Below, one piece after another: positions 7,758-15,532 of a stretch of DNA of 48,310 bases. Numbering within the stretch: the first letter of the stretch is position 1; each line of letters begins with the position of its first letter. Location of the stretch: contig JAKSQV010000008.1 in the NCBI GenBank assembly GCA_024403935.1, positions 1 through 48,310 on the forward strand, given 5' to 3'. This DNA comes from Ruminococcus sp. GTDB taxonomy: Bacteria > Bacillota > Clostridia > Oscillospirales > Ruminococcaceae. Made by a program: the position numbers and the translations under genes. Below the pieces are notes generated by a model. The model searched no databases. It had not been told where the DNA came from and worked only from the letters and a program-made list of their open reading frames with translations.

Positions 7758-10162
7758 GTTTCGCCGCCTTGCTCGCCGCCTTGTTCGCCGCCGCCCTGCT
7801 CGGGACCGGTGCATACCCATACTTCAATTGTCGAGCCGGCTTCAAGCTCTGTTCCGACATCGTAGTTCTGCCACATGATAGCATTTGCATTGTAGCCGTT
7901 TTTAGGTCCTTGTTCAACTACGACAATGTTGAATGAACCGCCATATATGCTCTTTGCATAGTCAATGTCGACATTGATGAGATTAGGCACAGTAACTGTA
8001 TCAGGTTCTTCAGGCTGAGTTGTCTCCTCCTGATGATAGCCGTCTACCTGACGCAGAGCCGAATCAACATCTCCGCCTGACTGTACTGTGGTGGTGCTGT
8101 CAGCGAAGTTGAACTTATACGTACCGATAGAAGCACGCTTGTTGTTATTGAGGTTAAGGAGAAGCACGTTTACGGTAGCATTCTCACCTGAGCCCTTTAC
8201 CTCCTGAGTGATGCTCGTCTCCTCGGGAACGTAGAATGAACGTGTATCAACGCTGTCACGGCTTCCGTCGTCGTTTACGATCATGAAGCTGATAACGAAT
8301 CTTCCGTCAGCATCAGACGGGAAGTTTACTGTGAACGGGATCACGCCGTCAGGATTTGTACCGTCGGAGAACTCAAAGAGTATCTCTGTACCTGTCTCGA
8401 CCTTCTCACCCTTCTTGATGCTCTGCTTAACAACGGTGTTTTCCTTCTCGTAAGAAGCAACGCCCTTTGTAGTAACCTTGAGTCCCTTATATTCAGCAAG
8501 CATCTTTGCATCATCGATAGACTTTCCTACCCAGTCATCAACGCTTACCTGTCCTGCCTCCTCGCCCATGCTGACATAGAGAACGACAGTTGAATCCTTG
8601 TGGGCTTCCGCACCTGCCTCAGGCTCAGTCTTGATAACACGGCCCTTTTTCTTTGTGCTTGACGAATTGCGGACATCGCACTTGAGTCCCTTCTGTGTGA
8701 GCATATCCTTTGCAAGCTCGACATTCATATCGACCACATTGGGTACCTCAACGGTCTGCATTCCCTTGCTGACCTTTACCTTGAGGACTGCGCCCTTCTT
8801 GAACTCAACGCCCTCGGCAGGATCCTGCTCGATGATAACGCCGGGCTCAGCCTCGTCGTAGACCTCTCCGTCCTGCTTGAACTGTATGTTGTTGCCGTAC
8901 TTTGCAACAGCATCATTGAAGTCCATACCGATAACGGAAGGCATTTTCCAGTCATTCTTCTGTGATGTATCCTTGAGCATATCCGTAAAGAGAAGGGATA
9001 TGACGATAACTCCGACAATGATGACTACGACAACAGCCGCTGTAAGCACGGGGATAACAAGTGAAGAACGTGTCTCTTCCTCTTCTTCCTCCTCGTCCTC
9101 ATAGAAGTCGTCGTTATTGTAAACGCCGCCGTAGGGCTGCTGCGGAGGATAAGCCTGCTGCTGAGCGCCGTACTGCGCTGCTGCACCTGCCTGTGCTGCT
9201 GCATAAACGGGCTGCTGGAACTGTTCCTGCTGTCCCTGAGCCGCTCCCTCGCGAGTGACTGACTGTGTATTGAAGAATCTGGTATTCTCGTTGTCGTCAG
9301 CATCCTCCTCAACGTAATAACCGAATGTTGTTGAGGGATCAGCCTTGAATTTCTCTATATCCGCGATCATTTCAGCGGTTGTCTGGTATCTGTCCTCCGG
9401 AGCCTTCTCCATAGCCCTGAGAACGATCTCCTCCAGACCGTCGGGGATATCGGGATTGATAGCTCTCAGACGATCAGGAATGTCGTGCATGTGCATAACT
9501 GCGATCGCAACGGGATTATCGCTGTCGAACGGCTTTTTGCCTGTGAGCATCTCATACATCATCGCACCTACGGAGTAGATGTCGCTCTTTGCATCGGTAA
9601 CGCTGCCGCTTGCCTGCTCGGGGCTGATGTAATGAACGCTTCCGATAGCCTGATCGGTAGCTGTCTTGCCCTCCTCACGGGCAAACTTGGCGATGCCGAA
9701 GTCCATGACCTTGATAGTTCCGTCGCTGAACATCATGATATTCTGTGGCTTGATATCGCGGTGAACTATGCCCTTGTCGTGAGCGTGCTGGAGTGCGCGG
9801 AGAATCTGGATAACGAAGTGAACGGTATCCTTCCAGGTAAGTATCTTCTCCTCCTCGATGTACTCCTTGAGAGTAATGCCGTCGATGTACTCCATGACGA
9901 TGTACTGGAGCTTGTCAGAAAATCCCATATCGTATATCTTGACGATATTCGGATGTGACAGGACAGCTACTGCCTTTGATTCATTCCTGAAGCGTCTCAG
10001 GAACTCCTCGTTCTCGGCATACTCCTTCTTGAGTATCTTGATAGCGACAGACTTGTTGTCGATAACATCGATGCCCTTATAGACCTCAGCCATTCCGCCG
10101 ACGCCTATCAGCTCAGTTATCTCGTATCTGCCTTCAAGCTTTTTGCCAATGTACTTATCCAT
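7751..10162 (-). CDS. prkC: Ser/Thr protein kinase with PASTA domains
   Basis: This membrane kinase senses muropeptides and lipid II outside the cell and phosphorylates proteins involved in wall growth, translation and germination. The 803-residue protein has a kinase domain at residues 12-275, with glycine loop GVGGMAEVYKG, lysine in VAIKILKK, catalytic loop HRDIKPQN, DFGIAK and the activation segment SVHYISPEQ. A Gln/Ala-rich and then Glu-rich juxtamembrane stretch follows, then one membrane helix (about 370-392). Outside come PASTA repeats beginning near MPSVIGM, VEVPNVVDM and VSVDDWVGK, a beta-rich insert of about 110 residues, a last PASTA beginning VTVPNLINV and a Gly/Glu-rich tail. It pairs with the phosphatase gene 137 nt upstream; that gap shows only an 8-bp inverted repeat (10225-10232/10248-10255). 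Confidence 0.95.
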   Translation of the reverse strand: MDKYIGKKLEGRYEITELIGVGGMAEVYKGIDVIDNKSVAIKILKKEYAENEEFLRRFRNESKAVAVLSHPNIVKIYDMGFSDKLQYIVMEYIDGITLKEYIEEEKILTWKDTVHFVIQILRALQHAHDKGIVHRDIKPQNIMMFSDGTIKVMDFGIAKFAREEGKTATDQAIGSVHYISPEQASGSVTDAKSDIYSVGAMMYEMLTGKKPFDSDNPVAIAVMHMHDIPDRLRAINPDIPDGLEEIVLRAMEKAPEDRYQTTAEMIADIEKFKADPSTTFGYYVEEDADDNENTRFFNTQSVTREGAAQGQQEQFQQPVYAAAQAGAAAQYGAQQQAYPPQQPYGGVYNNDDFYEDEEEEEEETRSSLVIPVLTAAVVVVIIVGVIVISLLFTDMLKDTSQKNDWKMPSVIGMDFNDAVAKYGNNIQFKQDGEVYDEAEPGVIIEQDPAEGVEFKKGAVLKVKVSKGMQTVEVPNVVDMNVELAKDMLTQKGLKCDVRNSSSTKKKGRVIKTEPEAGAEAHKDSTVVLYVSMGEEAGQVSVDDWVGKSIDDAKMLAEYKGLKVTTKGVASYEKENTVVKQSIKKGEKVETGTEILFEFSDGTNPDGVIPFTVNFPSDADGRFVISFMIVNDDGSRDSVDTRSFYVPEETSITQEVKGSGENATVNVLLLNLNNNKRASIGTYKFNFADSTTTVQSGGDVDSALRQVDGYHQEETTQPEEPDTVTVPNLINVDIDYAKSIYGGSFNIVVVEQGPKNGYNANAIMWQNYDVGTELEAGSTIEVWVCTGPEQGGGEQGGEQGGETW

Positions 10163-10299
10163 GGTCTTATCCTTCCTTCAGATCTGTTGTTCTTTTTGGA
10201 ATATTGTAAGAGCTCCCCACCGCACGGCAGAAACAATCAGCGGCATATTCTGCCGATAACTGCACCTGTCTGACCTGCGGAACTGAGCTCCGTGGAATC

Positions 10300-11025
10300 T
10301 TAGTCCCAGACAACGGCTACCGTAACATTGTCACGTCCGCCCTTGCCGTTTGCAAGCTGAATAAGCTGATCCGCCATATTGTCGAGCTCCTGCCCGTTTA
10401 TGACATCGTATATTTCCTCATCGGTGCAGTATCCCGACAGACCGTCGGAGCACAGAAGGAGGTGTATCTTGTCCTCATAATCGAGTATGAAGGTGTCCGT
10501 AAGGACCGCCTTTTCGACTCCGACCGCACGCACGAGCATGTGCCTCTGCGGATGGTCGTCTATCTCCGCCTCTGTTATCTTGCCCTGCTCAAACAGAAGT
10601 GCAGGAACATTGTGGTCAGTGGTTATCTGGTGTATACCGCTGTCTGTGATGAGATAGGCTCTGCTGTCGCCGACATTTGCGATAAACGCCTTGTCAGCCG
10701 TCACGAACGCTGCTACGCAGGTCGTGCCCATTCCGAAGTTTTTGAAATTGAGCCTTGCCTTTGTGTATATGACGGAATTTGCCGCAGATACAGCCGAGAT
10801 CATGAGCTTGCGGATATCGTCGGTACTGAGGTTCTCGCTGTAGCCGTCAGAGAATCGCTGACAGAACTCGTCAATGGCTATCTGACTTGCTTCTCTGCCC
10901 GCACGTTCGCCGCCCATGCCGTCACAAACGACAGCAAGTACATTGTGTCCGAAGTATTCACATCTTACCGCATCCTGGTTTTCTTCACGCTTCAGACCGA
11001 TGTCCGAACCGTATCTGAATCTCAC
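10300..11025 (-). CDS. prpC: PP2C-family Ser/Thr phosphatase
   Basis: A metal-dependent phosphatase that reverses PrkC phosphorylation. The 241 residues match the usual 240-250. PP2C metal-site motifs are present: GLKREENQDAV, VCDGMGGERAGREAS, GDSRAYLI, LLCSDGLSGY and GGRDNVTVAVV. The start is a GTG that overlaps the rlmN stop as GTGA, with GGAGG about 8 nt upstream. Phosphatase and kinase encoded together is the standard Firmicute arrangement. Confidence 0.94.
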   Translation of the reverse strand: MRFRYGSDIGLKREENQDAVRCEYFGHNVLAVVCDGMGGERAGREASQIAIDEFCQRFSDGYSENLSTDDIRKLMISAVSAANSVIYTKARLNFKNFGMGTTCVAAFVTADKAFIANVGDSRAYLITDSGIHQITTDHNVPALLFEQGKITEAEIDDHPQRHMLVRAVGVEKAVLTDTFILDYEDKIHLLLCSDGLSGYCTDEEIYDVINGQELDNMADQLIQLANGKGGRDNVTVAVVWD

Positions 11026-12080
11026 GCATCCGCACCTCCGTTCTCTGTATCCTTTTTTGCGGCATCACGTCTGAGCTGACCGCACGCCGCCTCTATATCG
11101 CTTCCGAGAGTTCTTCTCACGGTCGCATTGATACCGCGCTTACCGAGACGTTTCGCAAAATCTGCGACCGCGCTCGAAGCGGTATGGAAATCTCTTTCTT
11201 TTACTTTGTTCACGGGAATAAGGTTCACATGGCAGTTGATACCTCTCAGCAGGTCTGAGAGCCTGTCAGCGTCCTTTTCCGAGGAGTTCACTCCGCTTAT
11301 GACAGCGTACTCAAAGGTGATTCGCCGTCCTGTCCTGTCGATGTAGAAACGGCAGGCTTTGAGGAGCTCCTGTATATTATATGCCCTGTTGACAGGCATT
11401 ATCTCACTTCTTGCCTCATTGTCCGAAGCGTGCAGCGATATGCACAGCGTAAGCTGGAGCTTCAGTTCAGCGAGATCGTATATCCTCGGCACAAGTCCGC
11501 AGGTTGAAAGTGAAACATGGCGAAGACTGAAGCCGTTGCCCTTCTCGTCCGAGAGTATCCGCAGGAACTTCACCACATTGTCGAAGTTGTCGAGCGGCTC
11601 TCCGATACCCATAAGCACGACACCCGAGACCTTAACGCCGGAATTTCTCTCGGTCTCGTATATCTGCATGAGTATCTCTGACGGTTCAAGGCTCCTTACG
11701 AAGCCTGCTATCGCAGAAGCGCAGAAGCGGCAGCCCATTTTGCAGCCGACCTGCGTGGACACACAAATGCTGTGCCCGTAGCTGTATTCCATGAGAACAG
11801 TCTCCACATAGTTCCCGTCAGAAAGCCTATACAGATATTTTACAGTATTATCTATAGAAGATTCAAGCTTTTTCTGCACAAATAGTCCATTTACACAAAA
11901 ATATTCTTTGAGGTGCGCACGTAATTGGACAGATAGGTCAGTCATTTTGTCAAAATCAAAAATTCTTTTAACATGAAGCCACTGGTATATCTGCTTTGCA
12001 CGAAATTTTTTCTCTCCGTGTGCTTCAAGCAGAGCTTCGAGCTCAGGCAGCTCAAGACCGAGAATATCTGTTTTTTCCAA
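11022..12080 (-). CDS. rlmN: Dual-specificity rRNA/tRNA adenine-C2 methyltransferase RlmN
   Basis: A radical-SAM enzyme that methylates C2 of A2503 in 23S rRNA and A37 in some tRNAs, tuning translation fidelity. The 352 residues match the family. The N-terminal helical RNA-binding part (KKFRAKQIYQWL) is followed by the [4Fe-4S]-binding CVSTQVGCKMGCRFCAS, the SAM segment MGIGEPLDNFDNV, and the C-terminal cysteine that carries the methyl group in LGSDIEAACGQL. Translation seems to begin at TTG 12080, with AGGAGGG 8 to 9 nt upstream; no ATG gives the conserved N-terminus. Cfr-type resistance enzymes are related, but the context and sequence fit RlmN. Confidence 0.95.
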   Translation of the reverse strand: MEKTDILGLELPELEALLEAHGEKKFRAKQIYQWLHVKRIFDFDKMTDLSVQLRAHLKEYFCVNGLFVQKKLESSIDNTVKYLYRLSDGNYVETVLMEYSYGHSICVSTQVGCKMGCRFCASAIAGFVRSLEPSEILMQIYETERNSGVKVSGVVLMGIGEPLDNFDNVVKFLRILSDEKGNGFSLRHVSLSTCGLVPRIYDLAELKLQLTLCISLHASDNEARSEIMPVNRAYNIQELLKACRFYIDRTGRRITFEYAVISGVNSSEKDADRLSDLLRGINCHVNLIPVNKVKERDFHTASSAVADFAKRLGKRGINATVRRTLGSDIEAACGQLRRDAAKKDTENGGADA

Positions 12081-12116
12081 TTTCCGTTCCCTCCTTTTCT
12101 GCTATTTTGTGACCGC

Positions 12117-13406
12117 TCAGACCCTGCGTCTGAATTTCGCGGCAAAGAAGCCGTTTACCGACCTGTACGGAAGCTCGGTCCGTCGGTCGGAAGCTATACC
12201 CGTTTCAGGAAGCTCAACCGGTTCAAGCTCAGGATGCGCATGAAGCAGCCTTTCGCAGACCTTTTCGTTTTCCTCGCGCCTGATGGTGCAGGTCGAATAG
12301 ACAAGCTCTCCTCCGACAGCAAGATAGTTCAAAGCGTTGTGAGCAATATTGTACTGAATCTCAGGCAGTCCGTCAAAATCGGAAATCTTTTTGTATTTTA
12401 TCTCAGGCTTGACACTGATGACTGCAAGCCCCGAACACGGCACATCGCAGAGTATCTTTGTGAACTGCGGCAGGCTCGGTTCAAACCTGCGGGCATCTCC
12501 CGCAAAGGCGCGGACGTTTGAAAGTCCGAGGCGTTCGGCTCCTTCACGGATGAGCTTTACGCGCTTTTCGTGGAGGTCTGAGGCGAATATCTCGCCTTTG
12601 CCGTTCATCATCTCCGCCATGGTGAAGGTCTTGCCGCCCGGAGCAGCACAGATGTCGAGAACACGGTCATTCTCCGTCGGAGCGAGTGCCGCGCAGATGT
12701 ACTGTGATGCCGCGCTCTGCACATGGAACCACCCTTTTTCAAAGGCGTCCGTATGTATGAGGTCGCCCGACACTATCCAGCAGTCAGGCAGTTCGTCAGA
12801 TCGCCGTATATTCGAGCTGCCAAGCTTTTCGGAGAGCGAATCCACGAATTCCGCCTCAGTACACCTGAGAGAATTTCTGCGGACAAAAGCTCCTTCCCTG
12901 TTCCGACAGGTCAGCACTTCAAGAGCATCATTCTTCATAAGCTCACGCACAAGCTCCTCGGGTGCGGAGTATTCGATAGAGGTGCGTTTTATGGCATATT
13001 CAGGCAGGGTAAGCTGCTTGCCGTTGCGTATAAAATTGCGAAGCACAGCATTGACCATGCCTGCGGCACTGGTCTTGCCGAACTGTTTTGCAAGGTTTAC
13101 TGATTCATTTACCGCGGCGTTATCAGGAACACTGTCCATGTACATGATCTGGTATATTCCGCACCGCAATATATTTATAATTTCGTCATCAAGCTTGTTG
13201 ACAGGACGTGATGAAAGTCCGGATATAATGTGATCGAGCGTTATCCTGCGCTCGATAACTCCGTAGTACAGTGCAGCACAAAGCTTCTTTCCCCTGTCAT
13301 CAAGGTCGGAGGAATCAAGACCTGCACTAAGCTGGATATTGGAATAGCTTCCGCTGCGGAAAGTCTTGCTCAGCAGCTTTACGGCAAGGTATCTGGGATC
13401 GTTCAT
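12117..13406 (-). CDS. rsmB: 16S rRNA m5C967 methyltransferase RsmB
   Basis: Methylates C967 of 16S rRNA using SAM. The 429 residues comprise an N-terminal NusB-like RNA-binding domain (about 1-130) and a Rossmann methyltransferase domain with the SAM loop CAAPGGKTFTMAE, DLHEKRV, AGDAR, and the two catalytic cysteines in CDVPCSGLA and YSTCTIRREEN. The ATG overlaps the stop of the preceding metallopeptidase gene (ATGA). It ends 36 nt before rlmN, so two rRNA methyltransferases sit side by side. Confidence 0.94.
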   Translation of the reverse strand: MNDPRYLAVKLLSKTFRSGSYSNIQLSAGLDSSDLDDRGKKLCAALYYGVIERRITLDHIISGLSSRPVNKLDDEIINILRCGIYQIMYMDSVPDNAAVNESVNLAKQFGKTSAAGMVNAVLRNFIRNGKQLTLPEYAIKRTSIEYSAPEELVRELMKNDALEVLTCRNREGAFVRRNSLRCTEAEFVDSLSEKLGSSNIRRSDELPDCWIVSGDLIHTDAFEKGWFHVQSAASQYICAALAPTENDRVLDICAAPGGKTFTMAEMMNGKGEIFASDLHEKRVKLIREGAERLGLSNVRAFAGDARRFEPSLPQFTKILCDVPCSGLAVISVKPEIKYKKISDFDGLPEIQYNIAHNALNYLAVGGELVYSTCTIRREENEKVCERLLHAHPELEPVELPETGIASDRRTELPYRSVNGFFAAKFRRRV

Positions 13407-14104
13407 CTTCTTGACCTCAGGAGCAGTCTGACAAGCTGCATAACTGATGTCACAAGAGCTACAACATAAGTCATCGCCGCAGCAGTCAGCACCTTTCGTG
13501 CGGGACGCAGCTCCGACTGTTCAAGAATACAGTCGCCTTCAAGCGTTTTCATAGCACGATGGCTGGCATTCAGCTCAGTCGGAAGTGTCACAAGCTGGAA
13601 AAATATCACTGCACAGAACATAGCTATTCCCAGATAAGTCAGGAAAGGCAGGAAGGTGAAAAGGCAGCCTGCAAGAAAAACGTAAAACCACAGTGATGAG
13701 CATATATTTACAACAGGTACGATTCTGCTCCTGATGACTATCGGCTTGTATTCCTCAGCGTGCTGGCAGGCGTGACCGCACTCGTGCGCCGCAACGCCTA
13801 TTGCCGCAACCGAGGTCTGTCCGTAAACAGAATCAGAAAGGCGTATGACATTGTCACCGGGATCATAATGATCGCTGAGTTTTCCGCTGATATGCTCAAT
13901 TTTCACATCATACAGTCCGTTGAGATCAAGTATGCGGCGCGCTGCCTGATCGGCAGTAATCCCGCGCGAACTGTGTACACGGCTGTATTTGCTGAACGTA
14001 CTGTTCACCGCGATCTGTGCGATGAGCGGCAATATCAGCATTGCGATAAGGAGCAGCAGATCGGCAACATTTAACGACACTCCGCTGTAAAGTGCTATAT
14101 TCAT
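13403..14104 (-). CDS. Zn_peptidase_2 family membrane metallopeptidase (YugP-like)
   Basis: A 233-residue membrane protein of the family related to B. subtilis YugP. It has an N-terminal membrane helix, the zinc motif HECGH in VAAHECGHACQHAEEY with a downstream region rich in hydrophobic helices (about 130-170), and a C-terminal helix. A conserved segment around DLNGLYDVKIEHISGKLSDHYDP precedes the active site. Its substrates are unknown; a role in membrane-protein quality control is presumed by analogy with HtpX. It sits between fmt and rsmB, a position where this family often occurs in Clostridia. Confidence 0.9.
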   Translation of the reverse strand: MNIALYSGVSLNVADLLLLIAMLILPLIAQIAVNSTFSKYSRVHSSRGITADQAARRILDLNGLYDVKIEHISGKLSDHYDPGDNVIRLSDSVYGQTSVAAIGVAAHECGHACQHAEEYKPIVIRSRIVPVVNICSSLWFYVFLAGCLFTFLPFLTYLGIAMFCAVIFFQLVTLPTELNASHRAMKTLEGDCILEQSELRPARKVLTAAAMTYVVALVTSVMQLVRLLLRSRR

Positions 14105-14117
14105 ATCTGTACCTCCG

Positions 14118-15047
14118 TCAGTTCAGGATCTCTCCCTCTGTCAGTTTCTTTCCGCGGAGGAAATCCTCCGTCTTCATACGTTTCTTTCCCTCAGGCTGTA
14201 CCTCAAGGAAAGTCACACATTTTCCGTCGCCGCACTTCACAGTAAAGTCTGCGGCACCTACTATTGCACCATTCTCGGCTTCAGGAGCAATTTTGTCCGA
14301 AATTGCAGAGCGGTACACCTTTATGCGCTTGCCCTCAAGCATTGCAAAGCCTGTAACTCCTCTGATGGTATTGTGTATCTCGGCAGCCGTTTTCGAGAAG
14401 TCGAGCGCACTCATCTCCTTGCGGATCATCGGAGAGTAACAACTTTCGGAATCGTCCTGCTTTTCAGGAGAAAGCGTACCGTCCCCTATCGACTTTACCG
14501 TATCCATGAGCACTTTGCCTCCCAGCTCCGAAAGGCGCGAATACAGTTCCTCATACGTCTCGTTTTCGCCGATCCTCGTGCTTCGTCTGATGAGCATATC
14601 GCCCGTATCAAGCCCCTCGCTCATCTGCATGGAAGTCACGCCCGTTTCGGTCTCGCCGTTCAGTATCACCCAGTTTATCGGAGCAGCTCCTCTGTATCTC
14701 GGGAGCAGTGATGCGTGGATGTTGATACATCCGTAACGCGGAAGCTCAAGCACCTCCTTCGGCAATATCTGACCGTAGGCTGTGACTACTATCAGATCAG
14801 GAGCAATATCGTGCAAAATACGCAGGCTCTCCTCGGCATCCTCGCCCTTTCTGAGCGAGAGCGGCTGATACACTGGTATGCCGTATTCCTCCGCTGCTGC
14901 CTTGACGGGAGTGGGTATCATCTTGTATCCCCTGCCCTTCGGCTTGTCGGGCTGAGTGAAGACCGCCGCTACCTCGCAGCTGCTCTCAGCGAGTCTGCGA
15001 AGACACGGCACCGCAAAATCGGGAGTACCCATGAATACTACCTTCAT
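14118..15047 (-). CDS. fmt: Methionyl-tRNA formyltransferase
   Basis: Formylates Met-tRNAfMet with 10-formyl-THF so that it can start translation. The 309 residues fit the family. KVVFMGTPDFAVPCL opens the Rossmann domain, INIHASLLPRYRGAAPINW is the catalytic Asn-His signature, and TGVTSMQMSEGLDTGDML carries the catalytic Asp. The C-terminal OB-fold (about 205-309) binds tRNA. The ATG at 15047 lies 1 nt past the def stop with GAGGAGG ahead of it, although the frame is open seven codons further. It is coupled with def, which removes the formyl group later. Confidence 0.96.
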   Translation of the reverse strand: MKVVFMGTPDFAVPCLRRLAESSCEVAAVFTQPDKPKGRGYKMIPTPVKAAAEEYGIPVYQPLSLRKGEDAEESLRILHDIAPDLIVVTAYGQILPKEVLELPRYGCINIHASLLPRYRGAAPINWVILNGETETGVTSMQMSEGLDTGDMLIRRSTRIGENETYEELYSRLSELGGKVLMDTVKSIGDGTLSPEKQDDSESCYSPMIRKEMSALDFSKTAAEIHNTIRGVTGFAMLEGKRIKVYRSAISDKIAPEAENGAIVGAADFTVKCGDGKCVTFLEVQPEGKKRMKTEDFLRGKKLTEGEILN

Positions 15048-15048
15048 A

Positions 15049-15510
15049 TTATTCCTCCTCGGGAACAAAAAATTCTTCTATTATCTCAGTAAACACATGA
15101 CCGTCGAGGTGGTCATTCTCGTGGCAGGTACACTGCGCTCCGAGGTCGGTGAAATCGCGCTCGAACCAGTTTCCGTTCCTGTCCTGAGCCTTGAGGTGAA
15201 CGCTCTTGGGACGTGTTACATATCCCCACACGTTCGGACATGACAGACAGCCCTCCTGAACGCGCTGACTGCCCTCTCTCTGCGATACCTCAGGGTTTAT
15301 GCACTCGAAGCTTCCCTCGTCAAGATGCATGATGAAAATGCGTCTGCATATACCGACCTGCGGTCCTGCAAGGCCAAGTCCCTGTGCCTTGTCAAGAGTC
15401 TCGTGCATATCGTCAAGAAGGACAGCAAGCTTCTCGTCAAACTTTTCAACAGGTCTGCAAACCTTGTGAAGGACCTCGTCCTTATCCGTAAGAATATTTC
15501 TCAATGCCAT
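15049..15510 (-). CDS. def: Peptide deformylase
   Basis: Removes the N-formyl group from new proteins. The 153 residues carry the three family motifs: GLGLAGPQVG (usually GLAAPQ, here Gly for Ala), EGCLSCP with the metal-binding Cys, and CHENDHLDGHVF, the HExxH metal site. The short length and C-terminus are of type 1B, common in Gram-positives. AAAGGA stands 7 to 8 nt before the ATG. It lies directly before fmt and 22 nt after priA. Confidence 0.95.
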   Translation of the reverse strand: MALRNILTDKDEVLHKVCRPVEKFDEKLAVLLDDMHETLDKAQGLGLAGPQVGICRRIFIMHLDEGSFECINPEVSQREGSQRVQEGCLSCPNVWGYVTRPKSVHLKAQDRNGNWFERDFTDLGAQCTCHENDHLDGHVFTEIIEEFFVPEEE

Positions 15511-15532
15511 TGTTATTATCCTTTCTTATTCC

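Noticed and set aside
11942-12521. Overlapping frames around the rlmN-rsmB junction suggesting a frameshift
   Set aside because: Both genes are full length with their motifs in frame; the 36-nt gap and TTG start explain the apparent irregularity.
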